Assembly (NCBI RefSeq): GCF_017426705.2
Contig: NZ_CP147251.1
Span: 2,950,501-3,014,500, forward strand
DNA from: Enterococcus sp. DIV2402
GTDB lineage: Bacteria > Bacillota > Bacilli > Lactobacillales > Enterococcaceae
DNA length: 64,000 nucleotides
Direction: 5' to 3'
Positions 17,007 through 26,710 of this stretch are shown piece by piece; the first letter of the stretch is position 1; the number at the start of each line of letters is the position of its first letter. The notes beneath the pieces were generated by a model that was not told where the DNA came from, did not search any database, and worked only from the letters and a program-made list of their open reading frames with translations. Position numbers and translations under genes: made by a program.

Positions 17007-19680
17007 AGTTTATCAAACCAATCGTACGAATTTCATACGGCTGAATTTCTGAGGTGTAGATTTCTTCTGTTAGCTCTTCCAATAAATTTAAGACTACTGG
17101 TTTGCTCTCAGCTTTCTCAATGGTTAAAGCTTTGGCTTCATCCGCCATGTTGTATCCTCTTAAAATTAACGCTTGGTCAGCTTTTCGGCGTTTCAAGGCA
17201 GTTGGAACAAACGTTTCACTTTCAACAGTTACATATTGATAAGTTGCTGGGTATTGACCTGCTTGTACAGCGACTTGGGCAACTGTAAATGGAACTTGGG
17301 CAGTGTACGCATGTTTGTAGGTATCGTAGCGTGTCTCTGGTGTTCCATGAACTTCGACACTGTAATTAAACGTGTGCTCCCCTAAACATTGTGCTTCTGG
17401 TGTTGGGAAATAGCCCCAGTCACCTAATTCACGAACACAACGTAATAAAGTAACCGCAATCGTATCGTCCACAATCTCGTATTCATTCAATCCAAAGTTT
17501 CCAACAGTCACTCCGCGTGTCTCATCATGTAAATTAGCAAATGCATGTTGATGTTGGGGATTCGTTGGATTTTCCCAACTTGCTGAAACTTGATTTGGAC
17601 GTTCCACAACTTCATAAATACTATCTGCTTCGTGGGTTTCTACTTGTAAACCAGTTGGGAACAATGCACGTAAACGATGATCTTTCATTTGATTGTTTAA
17701 ATGTGTTTCAAAATCAACTTTTTTACTGTCTTTGCTAACTGTCACAAATGTTTCAATCGTTAATGGTGCGGTTTCTTTAGAACGACCCGCTTTGCGTCCA
17801 GTAAAACCAATCACCATTTGTTGTTCAATATCCAATAATTCATCTGCAGAAACTGGAATATCTAAGACATGTGTCAATTTGATGACTGCTTTTTCAGCAT
17901 GGGTTTCAACAATTTCTAACTCCGCTACCACATTGCTAGATAAAATTGCTTGATCATTTTTTGGTTGCATAAAAATATATTCATTGGCAATATCACCGAC
18001 ATTTTCAAAGATTAACAAATTATCGACAGTATGATTGGTTGCTTTATCTGTAATTGCTAGCGTACCATTTTCAGCAATTTCTACTTTAATTTGTGTATTT
18101 TCGATTACTCGCCCATCTTCATTCGCTAATTTTTCAGAAGAATTAGCTTCTGCGCCGGCTACTAAAGCAAAGGTTTCCCATGAATAAGCTGGTAAGTCTT
18201 TAACAGCAACTTTTACTGTTACATAGCGTTTCATATAAGGAATACGGAAACCATCTTTTGGTAAATCATAATCAAAACGAACATTTACTTCAGAAACAAT
18301 AGCAGAAACTGTTTGACCTTGTTCATCTACTACGTGATACTCGCCTTTCGGCATTTCATCTAATGCGCGATATAGTTGTTCTGGATAACCTTGTGCAAAT
18401 GTTTTTCGTTCCAATTCGATTTCGATTTCAGCTTCGCCACTCTTAGCTAAACCATTCGTATTAAAGACAACAAATGGGAAACTATCTTTGGCAAAAGTTT
18501 CAGTATTAATTTCAGCTGTAATCGCATTTACGGCTTCTTCTGCCACGTATTTTCCTACTTCATTGGCTTTTTCGAAACGTGGTACCATTTCACGATGAAC
18601 TTCATCGACTGAACAACCACAAATGCTGTCGTGTGGATGGTTTTGCATCAATGTTTTCCAAGCGTAGTCTAATTGGTCATGTGGATAATTGCCCGTAATT
18701 TCATACGCCATACTTGCCAATGGTTCAGCAATATTTTCTAATTGACGTTGAACACGGGTATTCCACTGTTTCAAGTAAACACGAGCCGAAGCTGTATTGG
18801 CTAATGTATACCAACCGTCTGTTTCTTGACTAGTTAATTCACCTTCTACAGAACCTAAATCTTCAGGCAAATCTTTTTGGACTGCTTCTAAATAATCGGT
18901 GAAGTTTGAATGAATAAATTCATACTCTGGATATAGTTCATTCGCTAGCGCAATTGCTTTCGTAATATCTTTTTGGACTGGTTGATGGTCACAGCCGTTC
19001 ATCATTAATAAATGATCGGTTGAAGCAAATTTTTCTGTGTCTTCTAATTTACGATCCCAAAAACGAATGGCTGCTTCTTTTTCAGAAGGAATTTCATTCC
19101 CGTTACTGTACCAGTTCGCAAATAACAAGCCAAAGATTTCTGATTGATCTGGACCTTTCCACCACATTTCAGAATATTGAGAGGTGTAACTTTCAGATTC
19201 TAACACTTGGTTATCAAAGCCGATTGGTTTCACACCACGACCAAAGGCTGCAGCTTCAAAACCAGCTTTTTGCATTAATTGAGGTGCTTGCCCCATATTT
19301 CCAAAAGTATCTGGGAAGTAGCCTAGTTTGACAGGTGTCCCCCATTTACGACTTTCTTCCATTCCAATCAACATGTTACGAACGTTTGATTCAGAACTAA
19401 TTAAAAAGTCATCTTGTAAAATATAAAATGGTCCAATTCGCAATTTACCATCGTCTATCGCTTTTTGAACAGCAGCACGTTTTTCTGGACGCACTTGCAA
19501 ATAATCATCCAAAATGATTGTTTGTCCATCTAAATGGAAGCTATTAAAATCTGGATCAGTTTCAAAAATTTCTAACAAATCATCCATCAATTCAACTAAT
19601 AACATATGGTGTTTCTCATACGCCACATACCACTCACGGTCCCAGTGACTATGGGAAATAATATAAACTTTTTTCTTCAT
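17005..19680 (-). CDS. Alpha-mannosidase, GH38
   Basis: At 891 residues it has the bacterial GH38 length. The N-terminus carries the zinc site SHSHWDREW (His12, Asp14 region), and YFPDTFGNMGQ has the probable nucleophile Asp124. HPHDSICGCSVDEVH near residue 347 is the conserved zinc and substrate motif of the mid-domain. Beta-sandwich domains fill the C-terminal half. No leader is seen, so it cleaves imported mannosides in the cytoplasm; streptococcal relatives prefer alpha-1,3-linked mannose (family knowledge). GGAGAAAATAA precedes ATG 19680. It lies 10 bases after the GH125 gene in one operon. Confidence 0.95.
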   Translation of the reverse strand: MKKKVYIISHSHWDREWYVAYEKHHMLLVELMDDLLEIFETDPDFNSFHLDGQTIILDDYLQVRPEKRAAVQKAIDDGKLRIGPFYILQDDFLISSESNVRNMLIGMEESRKWGTPVKLGYFPDTFGNMGQAPQLMQKAGFEAAAFGRGVKPIGFDNQVLESESYTSQYSEMWWKGPDQSEIFGLLFANWYSNGNEIPSEKEAAIRFWDRKLEDTEKFASTDHLLMMNGCDHQPVQKDITKAIALANELYPEYEFIHSNFTDYLEAVQKDLPEDLGSVEGELTSQETDGWYTLANTASARVYLKQWNTRVQRQLENIAEPLASMAYEITGNYPHDQLDYAWKTLMQNHPHDSICGCSVDEVHREMVPRFEKANEVGKYVAEEAVNAITAEINTETFAKDSFPFVVFNTNGLAKSGEAEIEIELERKTFAQGYPEQLYRALDEMPKGEYHVVDEQGQTVSAIVSEVNVRFDYDLPKDGFRIPYMKRYVTVKVAVKDLPAYSWETFALVAGAEANSSEKLANEDGRVIENTQIKVEIAENGTLAITDKATNHTVDNLLIFENVGDIANEYIFMQPKNDQAILSSNVVAELEIVETHAEKAVIKLTHVLDIPVSADELLDIEQQMVIGFTGRKAGRSKETAPLTIETFVTVSKDSKKVDFETHLNNQMKDHRLRALFPTGLQVETHEADSIYEVVERPNQVSASWENPTNPQHQHAFANLHDETRGVTVGNFGLNEYEIVDDTIAVTLLRCVRELGDWGYFPTPEAQCLGEHTFNYSVEVHGTPETRYDTYKHAYTAQVPFTVAQVAVQAGQYPATYQYVTVESETFVPTALKRRKADQALILRGYNMADEAKALTIEKAESKPVVLNLLEELTEEIYTSEIQPYEIRTIGLIN

Positions 19681-19690
19681 TTATTTTCTC

Positions 19691-20983
19691 CTATTTTTCT
19701 ACTTGAATATCAAAGTAATCCATGACTAACTCACAAAACATCATGTTGGCCCAAGAGAACCATTCACGTGTATATTGCGTTGGATCATCTACGTCAAATC
19801 CTTCATGCATTAAATTAGTCCCAGCATCTGTTGCGACTAATTGGTTTAAAATGCGTTCTTTTTCCGCTTTATCGTCCGTCGTCATTCCTTCCATTGCCAT
19901 AGCAATTGGCCAGATGTAATTTTCTGGTGTATGCGATGAACCTATTCCTTTTGCATATTTGCCTTCATAGAAATATGGATTTTCTTTGCTTAACAATGTT
20001 TTTCTTGTACGTAGATAACGTTCATCTTTCATTGAACCATATCCTAGGTAAGGCGCTGAAATTAGGTTAGGCACATTACTATCATCCATAATTGAGGCAT
20101 TCCCTAAACCATCTACTTCATAGGCATAAATATCTTCATCTGCAGCGTTTTGTGTACGGCCATGCGCTTCAATCCCCTCTTGAATTTCCTCACGCAACGT
20201 TTTAGCTTTTTCAACAATCGCTGTATCTTCTAAGACACTGCTAAAGATTTCTTCTAAATAACCTAAGATAACTACCGCAAACATATTGGATGGTACTAAA
20301 TAACCACCGCCTGCACACGCATCATCGCTTGGTCGGAAGCCAGACCATGTCATTCCAGTTGGCGCAACCGTTACACCTTTCCCATCGTTAATCAAGGTAT
20401 CTTCTTTACGCCAAGTATCACGAACAAAATTATAAGGTGAGTGATTGTGATCTTGTTCTACTTCAAATACTTCTAAAATCTTTTTCACACCATTTACAAA
20501 ATCTTCATTGAATTGATCGGTACGGCCAGTATTTTTATATAGTAGATACGCTAGTTGAACAGGATAACACAATGAATCGATTTCATATTTACGTTCCCAA
20601 ATCCAGTCATTCATTTCAGTGTGATCGTCTTGATGCCCTGCACCATTAGCCTCTTCATTAAAGGCATTCGCATACGGATCGATATTGATATAGAAAAATT
20701 GTTTTTTCACCAATCCACTAATCATCGCTGCTAAATCTTCGTCTTCTTTTGCTACTACTAAATATGGACGAACTTGCGCCGTTGAATCTCGTAGCCACAT
20801 TGCAGGGATATCTCCTGTCAATAAGAACGTTGTGCCATCCTCATGGCGTTTTACTGTAGTTAATAACGTATTGGCGAAAGCAGCATTAAAGTTTGTTGCC
20901 CAATCTTGATGCTCTTCTCCACATTTTTCTGTAATTTTATCCATAAACACTTGCACCGAATTTGGTATATCTTTATAAGCCAT
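19691..20983 (-). CDS. Exo-alpha-1,6-mannosidase, GH125
   Basis: The 430-residue protein matches the metal-independent GH125 (former DUF1237) family in length and in GDIPAMWLRDSTAQVRPYL near residue 60, NDWIWERKYEIDSLCYPVQLA near residue 130 and SGFRPSDDACAGGYLVPSN-like sequence in the (alpha/alpha)6 barrel. Family members release alpha-1,6-linked mannose from high-mannose N-glycan cores. It is leaderless. GGAGGATGACAATAA precedes ATG 20983. It is the first gene of the GH125-GH38 operon, whose promoter is back to back with the GntR-type regulator gene. Confidence 0.94.
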   Translation of the reverse strand: MAYKDIPNSVQVFMDKITEKCGEEHQDWATNFNAAFANTLLTTVKRHEDGTTFLLTGDIPAMWLRDSTAQVRPYLVVAKEDEDLAAMISGLVKKQFFYINIDPYANAFNEEANGAGHQDDHTEMNDWIWERKYEIDSLCYPVQLAYLLYKNTGRTDQFNEDFVNGVKKILEVFEVEQDHNHSPYNFVRDTWRKEDTLINDGKGVTVAPTGMTWSGFRPSDDACAGGGYLVPSNMFAVVILGYLEEIFSSVLEDTAIVEKAKTLREEIQEGIEAHGRTQNAADEDIYAYEVDGLGNASIMDDSNVPNLISAPYLGYGSMKDERYLRTRKTLLSKENPYFYEGKYAKGIGSSHTPENYIWPIAMAMEGMTTDDKAEKERILNQLVATDAGTNLMHEGFDVDDPTQYTREWFSWANMMFCELVMDYFDIQVEK

Positions 20984-21006
20984 TTATTGTCATCCTCCAA
21001 CAATTT

Positions 21007-21021
21007 GATATATTTTATATC
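21007..21021. promoter_or_regulatory. Candidate operator for the GntR-type regulator, GH125 side
   Basis: GATATATTTTATATC is a perfect palindrome with a 3-base centre. It sits just downstream of the GH125 -10 and shares the GATATA half-site with 21108-21119. Confidence 0.5.
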
Positions 21022-21024
21022 TTG

Positions 21025-21052
21025 ATTATACTATAAAAAACAAAAATGTCTA
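21025..21052 (-). promoter_or_regulatory. Putative promoter of GH125-GH38
   Basis: On the minus strand TAGACA (21052-21047), a 16-base spacer and TATAAT (21030-21025) form a good vegetative promoter, placed to be blocked by a repressor at 21007-21021. Confidence 0.6.
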
Positions 21053-21107
21053 CGCTTTCTTTCATAAAATGATTTATTTTTTTAACTTTTTATGTTATTA
21101 TCTAAAT

Positions 21108-21119
21108 ATGATATATCAT
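21108..21119. promoter_or_regulatory. Candidate operator for autoregulation
   Basis: ATGATATATCAT is a perfect palindrome ending 18 bases before the regulator start codon and sharing its half-site with 21007-21021. Confidence 0.5.
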
Positions 21120-21137
21120 TTAAAAGAGGAGGATTTT

Positions 21138-22184
21138 ATGAAAGAGCCGTTATATAAAACAATATTAAATGATTTGAAAAAACAAATTTTTTCTGGTCAG
21201 TTACCGCTCAATAGTCAACTCCCAACTGAAAAGGAATTGTCTGAACAATACCACGTCAGTCGGATTACCTCTAAACGTGCGTTAACCGAACTAGAACAAG
21301 CCGGATTAATCTATCGTGTACGAGGGAAAGGAAGCTTTGTGAAAGAAACGCCACCACAAGTCACCCAGCGTGTATCAACCAAAGCAACCCGTATTTTGTT
21401 TCTTTTACCTTTTTTGCATGATTTATCTTTAGGAAATTTTACAGACGGCTTATTGCCGATCATGCAAGACCAACAAATTGAAGTCGCTATGGGAACTTTA
21501 GAGGTGTTTTCTCAAAAAAATGCCACTGAACTAATGCAAGAATATGATGGTTTGATTTATTATGCTGAAAATACGGATCAATATTTAGATACGTTAGTAG
21601 AATTAGCTCTCAAAGCATTCCCTGTCATTTCTTTAGATAAAAAGAATTTCGAACTAAATTTTCCGACAATTTTATCTGATAACATGGCAGGAGGACAGCT
21701 AGCTACCCAATCGTTAATTGAGGACGGACATACTCGAATTGCCTATTTATTTGGACGTTCCTTGCATCCACAATCGGTACGAAATCGTTATATTGGCTAT
21801 TTAAAAGCATTACATGGCGCAAACTTAACATTCCATACGTCTTCTATTGATATTACTGCGACTAACGAACATCTATTAACTTATGTAATCGACAATCAAG
21901 TAACGGCGCTTGTTTGCGAAAATGACTTAGTAGCAATCGAAGCGATGCGTACGCTAAAACAAGCAGGATACGCTATTCCCACTGATTTTTCAATTATTGG
22001 CTTTGATGACATCCAAGCATCGCAATTTGTGGAACCACCTTTGACAACCATCGCCCAGGATTTCAAACAAATTGGTGAAATTGCTGGTAAAACGTTAATC
22101 GAATGGATCGAAAACAATCAAGTTCCCACAGATATTAAAGTTCCCGTTACTTTCGTTCAACGTCAATCAACCAAACAAATTTAA
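21138..22184 (+). CDS. GntR-headed transcription regulator with LacI-type sugar-binding domain (AraR-like)
   Basis: The 348-residue protein has an N-terminal GntR winged helix (residues 1-70: LYKTILNDLKKQIFSGQLP, SQLPTEKELSEQYHVSRITSKRAL, GKGSFV). A periplasmic-binding-like effector domain follows (LVCENDLVAIEAMRTLKQAG, DFSIIGFDDIQ, PPLTTIAQDFKQIGEIA). This architecture is that of AraR. It most likely represses the GH125-GH38 operon and its own GH92 operon until a mannose-containing ligand binds. AGAGGAGG lies before ATG 21138; an upstream in-frame ATG at 21069 is ignored because it has no ribosome site and overlaps the promoter. Confidence 0.9.
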   Translation: MKEPLYKTILNDLKKQIFSGQLPLNSQLPTEKELSEQYHVSRITSKRALTELEQAGLIYRVRGKGSFVKETPPQVTQRVSTKATRILFLLPFLHDLSLGNFTDGLLPIMQDQQIEVAMGTLEVFSQKNATELMQEYDGLIYYAENTDQYLDTLVELALKAFPVISLDKKNFELNFPTILSDNMAGGQLATQSLIEDGHTRIAYLFGRSLHPQSVRNRYIGYLKALHGANLTFHTSSIDITATNEHLLTYVIDNQVTALVCENDLVAIEAMRTLKQAGYAIPTDFSIIGFDDIQASQFVEPPLTTIAQDFKQIGEIAGKTLIEWIENNQVPTDIKVPVTFVQRQSTKQI

Positions 22185-22202
22185 TGTGATAAAGGAGAAA
22201 TT

Positions 22203-24341
22203 ATGCTTACTCAAACAATCGACACACGTCATGGTACTGCTAATCAATATAGTTTTTCAAATGGAAATTGTCTTCCTTATACGGGCGTTCCATTTGGGAT
22301 GAACTATTTTGCCCCACAGACAACCGACCAAAAGGGAAGTTGGTGGTTTCATCCTGAAGACCACACCTTCCAAGGATACCGCCTAACCCATCAGCCTAGT
22401 CCATGGATGGGTGATTTTAGTCACTTGCTTTTCACGCCAGTCAGTGGCAAGTTTACAGAACGATCATTGTTTCATACACAAAGCTCTTACCGACCAGCAG
22501 AAAGTATTTTTCGTCCCACCCATCTATCGATTAAGCAATTACGTTATGGTATTCAATCGACTATCATTCCAAGTATGTATGGTGGCGTATTAACAATGAA
22601 TTACCAACAAAATGAGAACGGTTTATTAGTCACACTCCCTGGACGTTATCGTTATGAAGTGCTGGATAACCAGACTGTCGCACTTGAAGTCATTAACTTT
22701 TCTGGATGTGAAGATTCTGATTTCACCATTTATCTTGTTTTACACTTGGAGCATCCTTTTAGCACAGAACATACACAGGAACAAGGCGAAGATGGTACGT
22801 TGCTACTATCATTTACTAATCAACAGCAAGTCGTGCGTTTTGGGACCTCATTTATTAGTCAAAAACAAGCACAACTAAATTTAGCACGTGAACAAGCGCT
22901 ACAACCAAATGACTATCTTGAACAAAGTCAAAATACTTGGCAAGACCTATTGCAGCGTATTGAAATCGAGCATCATGATGCCGAACAAGTTGCCACGTTT
23001 TATCATAATTTTTATCGAACATTTTTATTTCCACAAACTTTTTATGAGCGTGACGAAAATAATCAAGCCATTCATTACGATACATTAAGTAAACAAGTCC
23101 GTTCAGGGGTTCTTTATACCAATAACGGCTTTTGGGATACGTATAAAACAGTTTATCCTTTGTATTCATTAATTGCTCAAGAAAAATATGAAGAAATGCT
23201 GGAAGGTTTTTTAAATAGTTATAATGAAACCGGCTTTTTACCTAAGTGGCTGTCACCAGACGAACGTGGGTTAATGCCTGGAACGTTAATTGATGCGGTG
23301 ATTGCGGATGCTGCTGTAAAACAAATCCGGACTGATTTAATGCCAGAATTTCTGACGGCCATGAAAAAAGCAGCAACCATTCAAAGCGAAAATCCTAATT
23401 ATGGACGACAAGGGACGACAGACTATTTAAAATACGGTTATGTCCCAAGTGACTATCATGAATCCGTTAACCATACCTTAGATTATGCCTACAGTGATTT
23501 TTGTATTAGTCAAGTTTCCCAAACACTGGGAGCGACAGAAGATGCAGCCTATTATCAAAAACAAGCACACAATTATCAACATATTTTTGACGCAGAAACA
23601 GGATTCATGCGAGCAAAAGACAAACAAGGCGTCTTTCGTGAAAACTTTTTAGATATTCGTTGGGGAAAAGATTATGCAGAAGGCAGTTCATGGCAAAGTA
23701 GTTTTGCTGTTTACCAAGATTTTGCTGGCTTGATTCAACAATTTGGTAGCAAAGAAGTCTTTGAAGAAAAATTAGTTCGCTTATGTAACCAAGCACCCAC
23801 GTTCAATGTGGAAGGCTATGGTTTTGAAATCCATGAAATGAGTGAAATGGCAGCTGTGGAATTCGGACAATTAGCGATTTCCAATCAGCCAAGTTTCCAT
23901 TACCCATTTTTATTTAGCTATATTGGTAAACCTGAAATGGCACAACCGCTTATTAAACAACTATTAACACAAACATTTAATACAAGTCCGAGTGGGTATC
24001 CAGGTGATGAAGACAATGGTAGTATGGCAGGTTGGTATATCTTTAACAGTTTAGGGTTTTATCCGGTGACTCCAGGATCTGGTGAATACGTTTTAGGCAT
24101 GCCTTTATTTGACAAAGCTACCATACATTTATCAAGTGGCACTAGCTTAACAATCGAAAGTAGTCCAAATTATCCACAACAACAATTTCTACATCAAGTA
24201 TTGCGTAATGGCCAAGAATACAACAAACTGTTCTACTCTCACGCTGATTTGATGAACGGGGGAACTATTTTTAATCAATTAGGCATTGTCCCGAATGCTA
24301 GAAAGTATCAAATAGATGATTATCCTTTTTCATTAAGTTAA
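22203..24341 (+). CDS. Alpha-1,2-mannosidase, GH92
   Basis: The 712-residue protein is a calcium-dependent inverting GH92 enzyme. The N-terminal beta-sandwich has NGNCLPYTGVPFGMNYFAPQ; the barrel contains NGFWDTYKTVYPL, DYAYSDFCISQ and the signature GDEDNGSMAGWYIFNSLGF with Asp602 and Asp604 as probable base residues. There is no signal peptide, unlike many secreted Bacteroides GH92 enzymes, so it trims imported mannosides in the cytoplasm. AAAGGAG precedes ATG 22203, 18 bases after the regulator gene, which marks a two-gene operon. Confidence 0.95.
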   Translation: MLTQTIDTRHGTANQYSFSNGNCLPYTGVPFGMNYFAPQTTDQKGSWWFHPEDHTFQGYRLTHQPSPWMGDFSHLLFTPVSGKFTERSLFHTQSSYRPAESIFRPTHLSIKQLRYGIQSTIIPSMYGGVLTMNYQQNENGLLVTLPGRYRYEVLDNQTVALEVINFSGCEDSDFTIYLVLHLEHPFSTEHTQEQGEDGTLLLSFTNQQQVVRFGTSFISQKQAQLNLAREQALQPNDYLEQSQNTWQDLLQRIEIEHHDAEQVATFYHNFYRTFLFPQTFYERDENNQAIHYDTLSKQVRSGVLYTNNGFWDTYKTVYPLYSLIAQEKYEEMLEGFLNSYNETGFLPKWLSPDERGLMPGTLIDAVIADAAVKQIRTDLMPEFLTAMKKAATIQSENPNYGRQGTTDYLKYGYVPSDYHESVNHTLDYAYSDFCISQVSQTLGATEDAAYYQKQAHNYQHIFDAETGFMRAKDKQGVFRENFLDIRWGKDYAEGSSWQSSFAVYQDFAGLIQQFGSKEVFEEKLVRLCNQAPTFNVEGYGFEIHEMSEMAAVEFGQLAISNQPSFHYPFLFSYIGKPEMAQPLIKQLLTQTFNTSPSGYPGDEDNGSMAGWYIFNSLGFYPVTPGSGEYVLGMPLFDKATIHLSSGTSLTIESSPNYPQQQFLHQVLRNGQEYNKLFYSHADLMNGGTIFNQLGIVPNARKYQIDDYPFSLS

Positions 24342-24365
24342 AAAGCGATTAGCATCCATAAAAGC

Positions 24366-24422
24366 AAAAAAATATCCGAACAAAATAGCCGACAATGCGC
24401 GCTCTATCGTTCGGATATTTTT
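24366..24422. terminator. Bidirectional terminator between GH92 and mgtE
   Basis: AATATCCGAAC (24371-24381) pairs with GTTCGGATATT (24409-24419) and is flanked by A and T runs. The loop is 27 bases and contains a small GC-rich hairpin. Confidence 0.85.
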
Positions 24423-24429
24423 ATTGCCT

Positions 24430-25806
24430 TTAACTTCCAATAAAATAGCTCATGAACATGCTGGCAATATTAAAATAAATCAACACACTAGTTAAATCAC
24501 TTAACGTTGTAATAAATGGACCGCTAGCAACAGCTGGATCAAAGCCTAATTTATCCATTAGCATCGGAATCAAACTTCCGGCTAAATTCGCAACTGTGAT
24601 GGCACACATCATCGCCATTCCAATGACAAAACCTAAAATGGGGTTGCCTTTCCAAACAGCAACAATTGCAAAGATAGTTAAACCGGTGATTGCTCCCGTC
24701 ACCAGTCCGGTTAAAACTTCACCAATCACTGTCGCAAAAAAAGTATTGCTTTTATCATCGTTCATCGCCAAACGTCGCACCGCTACGGCTAACGATTGCG
24801 TCCCCGCATTGCCGGCTGTCCCTGTAATTAAAGAAATAAATACCGCCAAAATACTGGCTTCACTAACTAAATCTTCATAATGACTAATTAAACTAGCGGT
24901 AGCCATTCCTAAAAATAACAAGGTAATTAACCAAGGAAGACGTTTCCCAGCAGCTTTAATCGGATTTTCACTGACTTCATCAACGTTAACCCCCGCCAAA
25001 CCAGAGTAGTCACTCGCTGCTTCTTCATCGATTACATCGATAATATCATCGACGGTGACAATTCCCAATAAATGATCGTCATAATCGGTAACAGGTAATG
25101 CTAAGAAATCATAATCACGGAACGTTTGCGCCACATCTTCTTGGTCATCGCCTACGTGGACGGACATGACACGTTCGCTCATGACATCAGAAATCATGGC
25201 ATCATCATCACTAACAATTAAATCTCTTAAAGAAATAACCCCGACAAGACGCCCTTCTTGATCGACGACATAAATATAATAAATCGTTTCTGCTGCTTTC
25301 GCTTCATTTTTTAAGACATACATGGCCGAACGAACGGTTTGATTTGCAACGATGGATACATATTCCGTCGTCATAATCGAACCGGCTGTTTCATCCTCAT
25401 AATGTAACAACTCTTTAATTTCTGCGGCATCTTCCGCATCCATTAAACTCAAATATTTGGCAATTTGTTTTTTGCTTAACGTATTTAATAAATCGACGGC
25501 ATTATCGGTATACATTTCAGATAGCATTTCTGCGGCGTAACTTGGACGCATTTCAGATAAATAATCTTTCATGTATTCATTGTCTTCCTCGATTACGTCA
25601 AACATATCTGCCAATTCTTTTGGTGAAAGATAGGAATAAACCAAAAGACGTTGTTCTTCTTTTAGGGATTGATAAAATTGTCCCTGTTCATAAATATGCA
25701 TCTCCAAAAATTCATCTCTAAATTCCTGCAGATTTCCTTCATCCAAATCTTTCCGCAATTGAGTAAAACGTTCTTCTAATTCTTTTGTTTCATCCAATCT
25801 CTTCAC
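24430..25806 (-). CDS. mgtE: Magnesium transporter MgtE
   Basis: The 458-residue protein has the MgtE order: a helical N domain (residues 1-125, with LSPKELADMFDVIEED), paired CBS domains (residues 130-255: TEYVSIVANQTVRSAMYVL and VTDYDDHLLGIVTVDDIIDV) and five membrane segments in the last 180 residues. The pore motif SLITGTAGNAGTQSLAVAVR is present. It admits Mg2+ and closes when cytoplasmic Mg2+ fills the CBS/N-domain sites. The longest start is GTG 25806, which forms GTGA with the upstream stop, but it lies inside GAGGTG; TTG at 25797, six bases after GAGGTG, is an alternative. Confidence 0.94.
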   Translation of the reverse strand: MKRLDETKELEERFTQLRKDLDEGNLQEFRDEFLEMHIYEQGQFYQSLKEEQRLLVYSYLSPKELADMFDVIEEDNEYMKDYLSEMRPSYAAEMLSEMYTDNAVDLLNTLSKKQIAKYLSLMDAEDAAEIKELLHYEDETAGSIMTTEYVSIVANQTVRSAMYVLKNEAKAAETIYYIYVVDQEGRLVGVISLRDLIVSDDDAMISDVMSERVMSVHVGDDQEDVAQTFRDYDFLALPVTDYDDHLLGIVTVDDIIDVIDEEAASDYSGLAGVNVDEVSENPIKAAGKRLPWLITLLFLGMATASLISHYEDLVSEASILAVFISLITGTAGNAGTQSLAVAVRRLAMNDDKSNTFFATVIGEVLTGLVTGAITGLTIFAIVAVWKGNPILGFVIGMAMMCAITVANLAGSLIPMLMDKLGFDPAVASGPFITTLSDLTSVLIYFNIASMFMSYFIGS

Positions 25807-26705
25807 CTCGTTTCAATTGTTTGTCTGATTTCTGCCATATCTGTTGGCAATGGACATTGAAATGCTAATGCTTTTTTCGTAAAAGGATGCGTAAAATGCA
25901 ACTCGTAGCAGTGCAATGCCTGACGGACAAGCGGTAAATCCATTGTCCCGCCATACATATCGTCGCCAACTAAGGGACAACCAATTGCAGAAAAGTGCAC
26001 ACGAATCTGATGGGTTCGCCCAGTATGCAGTTGGATGTCTACTAAAGCTAACTCATCATTTCGTTTTTCTAACCAATATTCCGTATTGGCGTATCGCCCT
26101 TCTTCAGATACCATCCGCTTAATCAACGATGTATAATCACGTCCGATTGGCAATTCAATCCAATCATGAGCGACTAAAGTGTCCACTTTTCCTGAAAGCA
26201 ATGCCTGATATTTTTTTACGAAATTTTTTTCACGCAATTGGACATCTAATTTCGCATGTGCAAAGCCATGTTTTGCAAACAGCATTAAACCAGATGTATC
26301 ACGGTCTAATCTAGTCACGACATGCACGACCTGATTAACATATCCCTGGCGTTTATAATGCGCTTTGACACGATTAGCCATCGTATGATTCGGATGGTAT
26401 TGCGCAGGTATTGAAGAAACACCTGCTGGTTTATTTACTACTAAAATATGTTCATCTTCAAAGACAATATCAATCGGGGTTTCATCTAATAAAACCGTTT
26501 CGTGTTCGCCTTCGTCCGGAATAATAATCCGCACTTGGTCACCAGATTTTAAATAATATAATACATTTTGAATCACATCATTGACAAAAATTTTCCCACC
26601 TTGAAACTTAATTTTCGCTAATAAACCTTTTGAAATGCCTTGTTCCTTTAAAAAACTTTTTAGTTGCTGTGTGTGTTCTTTTTGATAATCAAAAATAAAT
26701 TCCAT
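25803..26705 (-). CDS. Ribosomal large-subunit pseudouridine synthase, RluD family
   Basis: The 300-residue protein has an S4-like N-terminal RNA-binding part (GISKGLLAKIKFQGGKIFVND) and the catalytic motif VVTRLDRDTSGLMLFAKHG, whose RLDRxTSG aspartate attacks the uridine. GRTHQIRVHFSAIGCPLVGD is the second family motif. Housekeeping RNA modification in the cytoplasm. It lies between nadK (5-base gap) and mgtE (4-base overlap) in the relQ operon, an arrangement common in Gram-positive cocci. Confidence 0.93.
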   Translation of the reverse strand: MEFIFDYQKEHTQQLKSFLKEQGISKGLLAKIKFQGGKIFVNDVIQNVLYYLKSGDQVRIIIPDEGEHETVLLDETPIDIVFEDEHILVVNKPAGVSSIPAQYHPNHTMANRVKAHYKRQGYVNQVVHVVTRLDRDTSGLMLFAKHGFAHAKLDVQLREKNFVKKYQALLSGKVDTLVAHDWIELPIGRDYTSLIKRMVSEEGRYANTEYWLEKRNDELALVDIQLHTGRTHQIRVHFSAIGCPLVGDDMYGGTMDLPLVRQALHCYELHFTHPFTKKALAFQCPLPTDMAEIRQTIETR

Positions 26706-26710
26706 ACGAT

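Noticed and set aside
21048..21061. Possible cre site before the GH125 gene (TGTCTACGCTTTCT region)
   Set aside because: Too many mismatches in the conserved TGWAA half.
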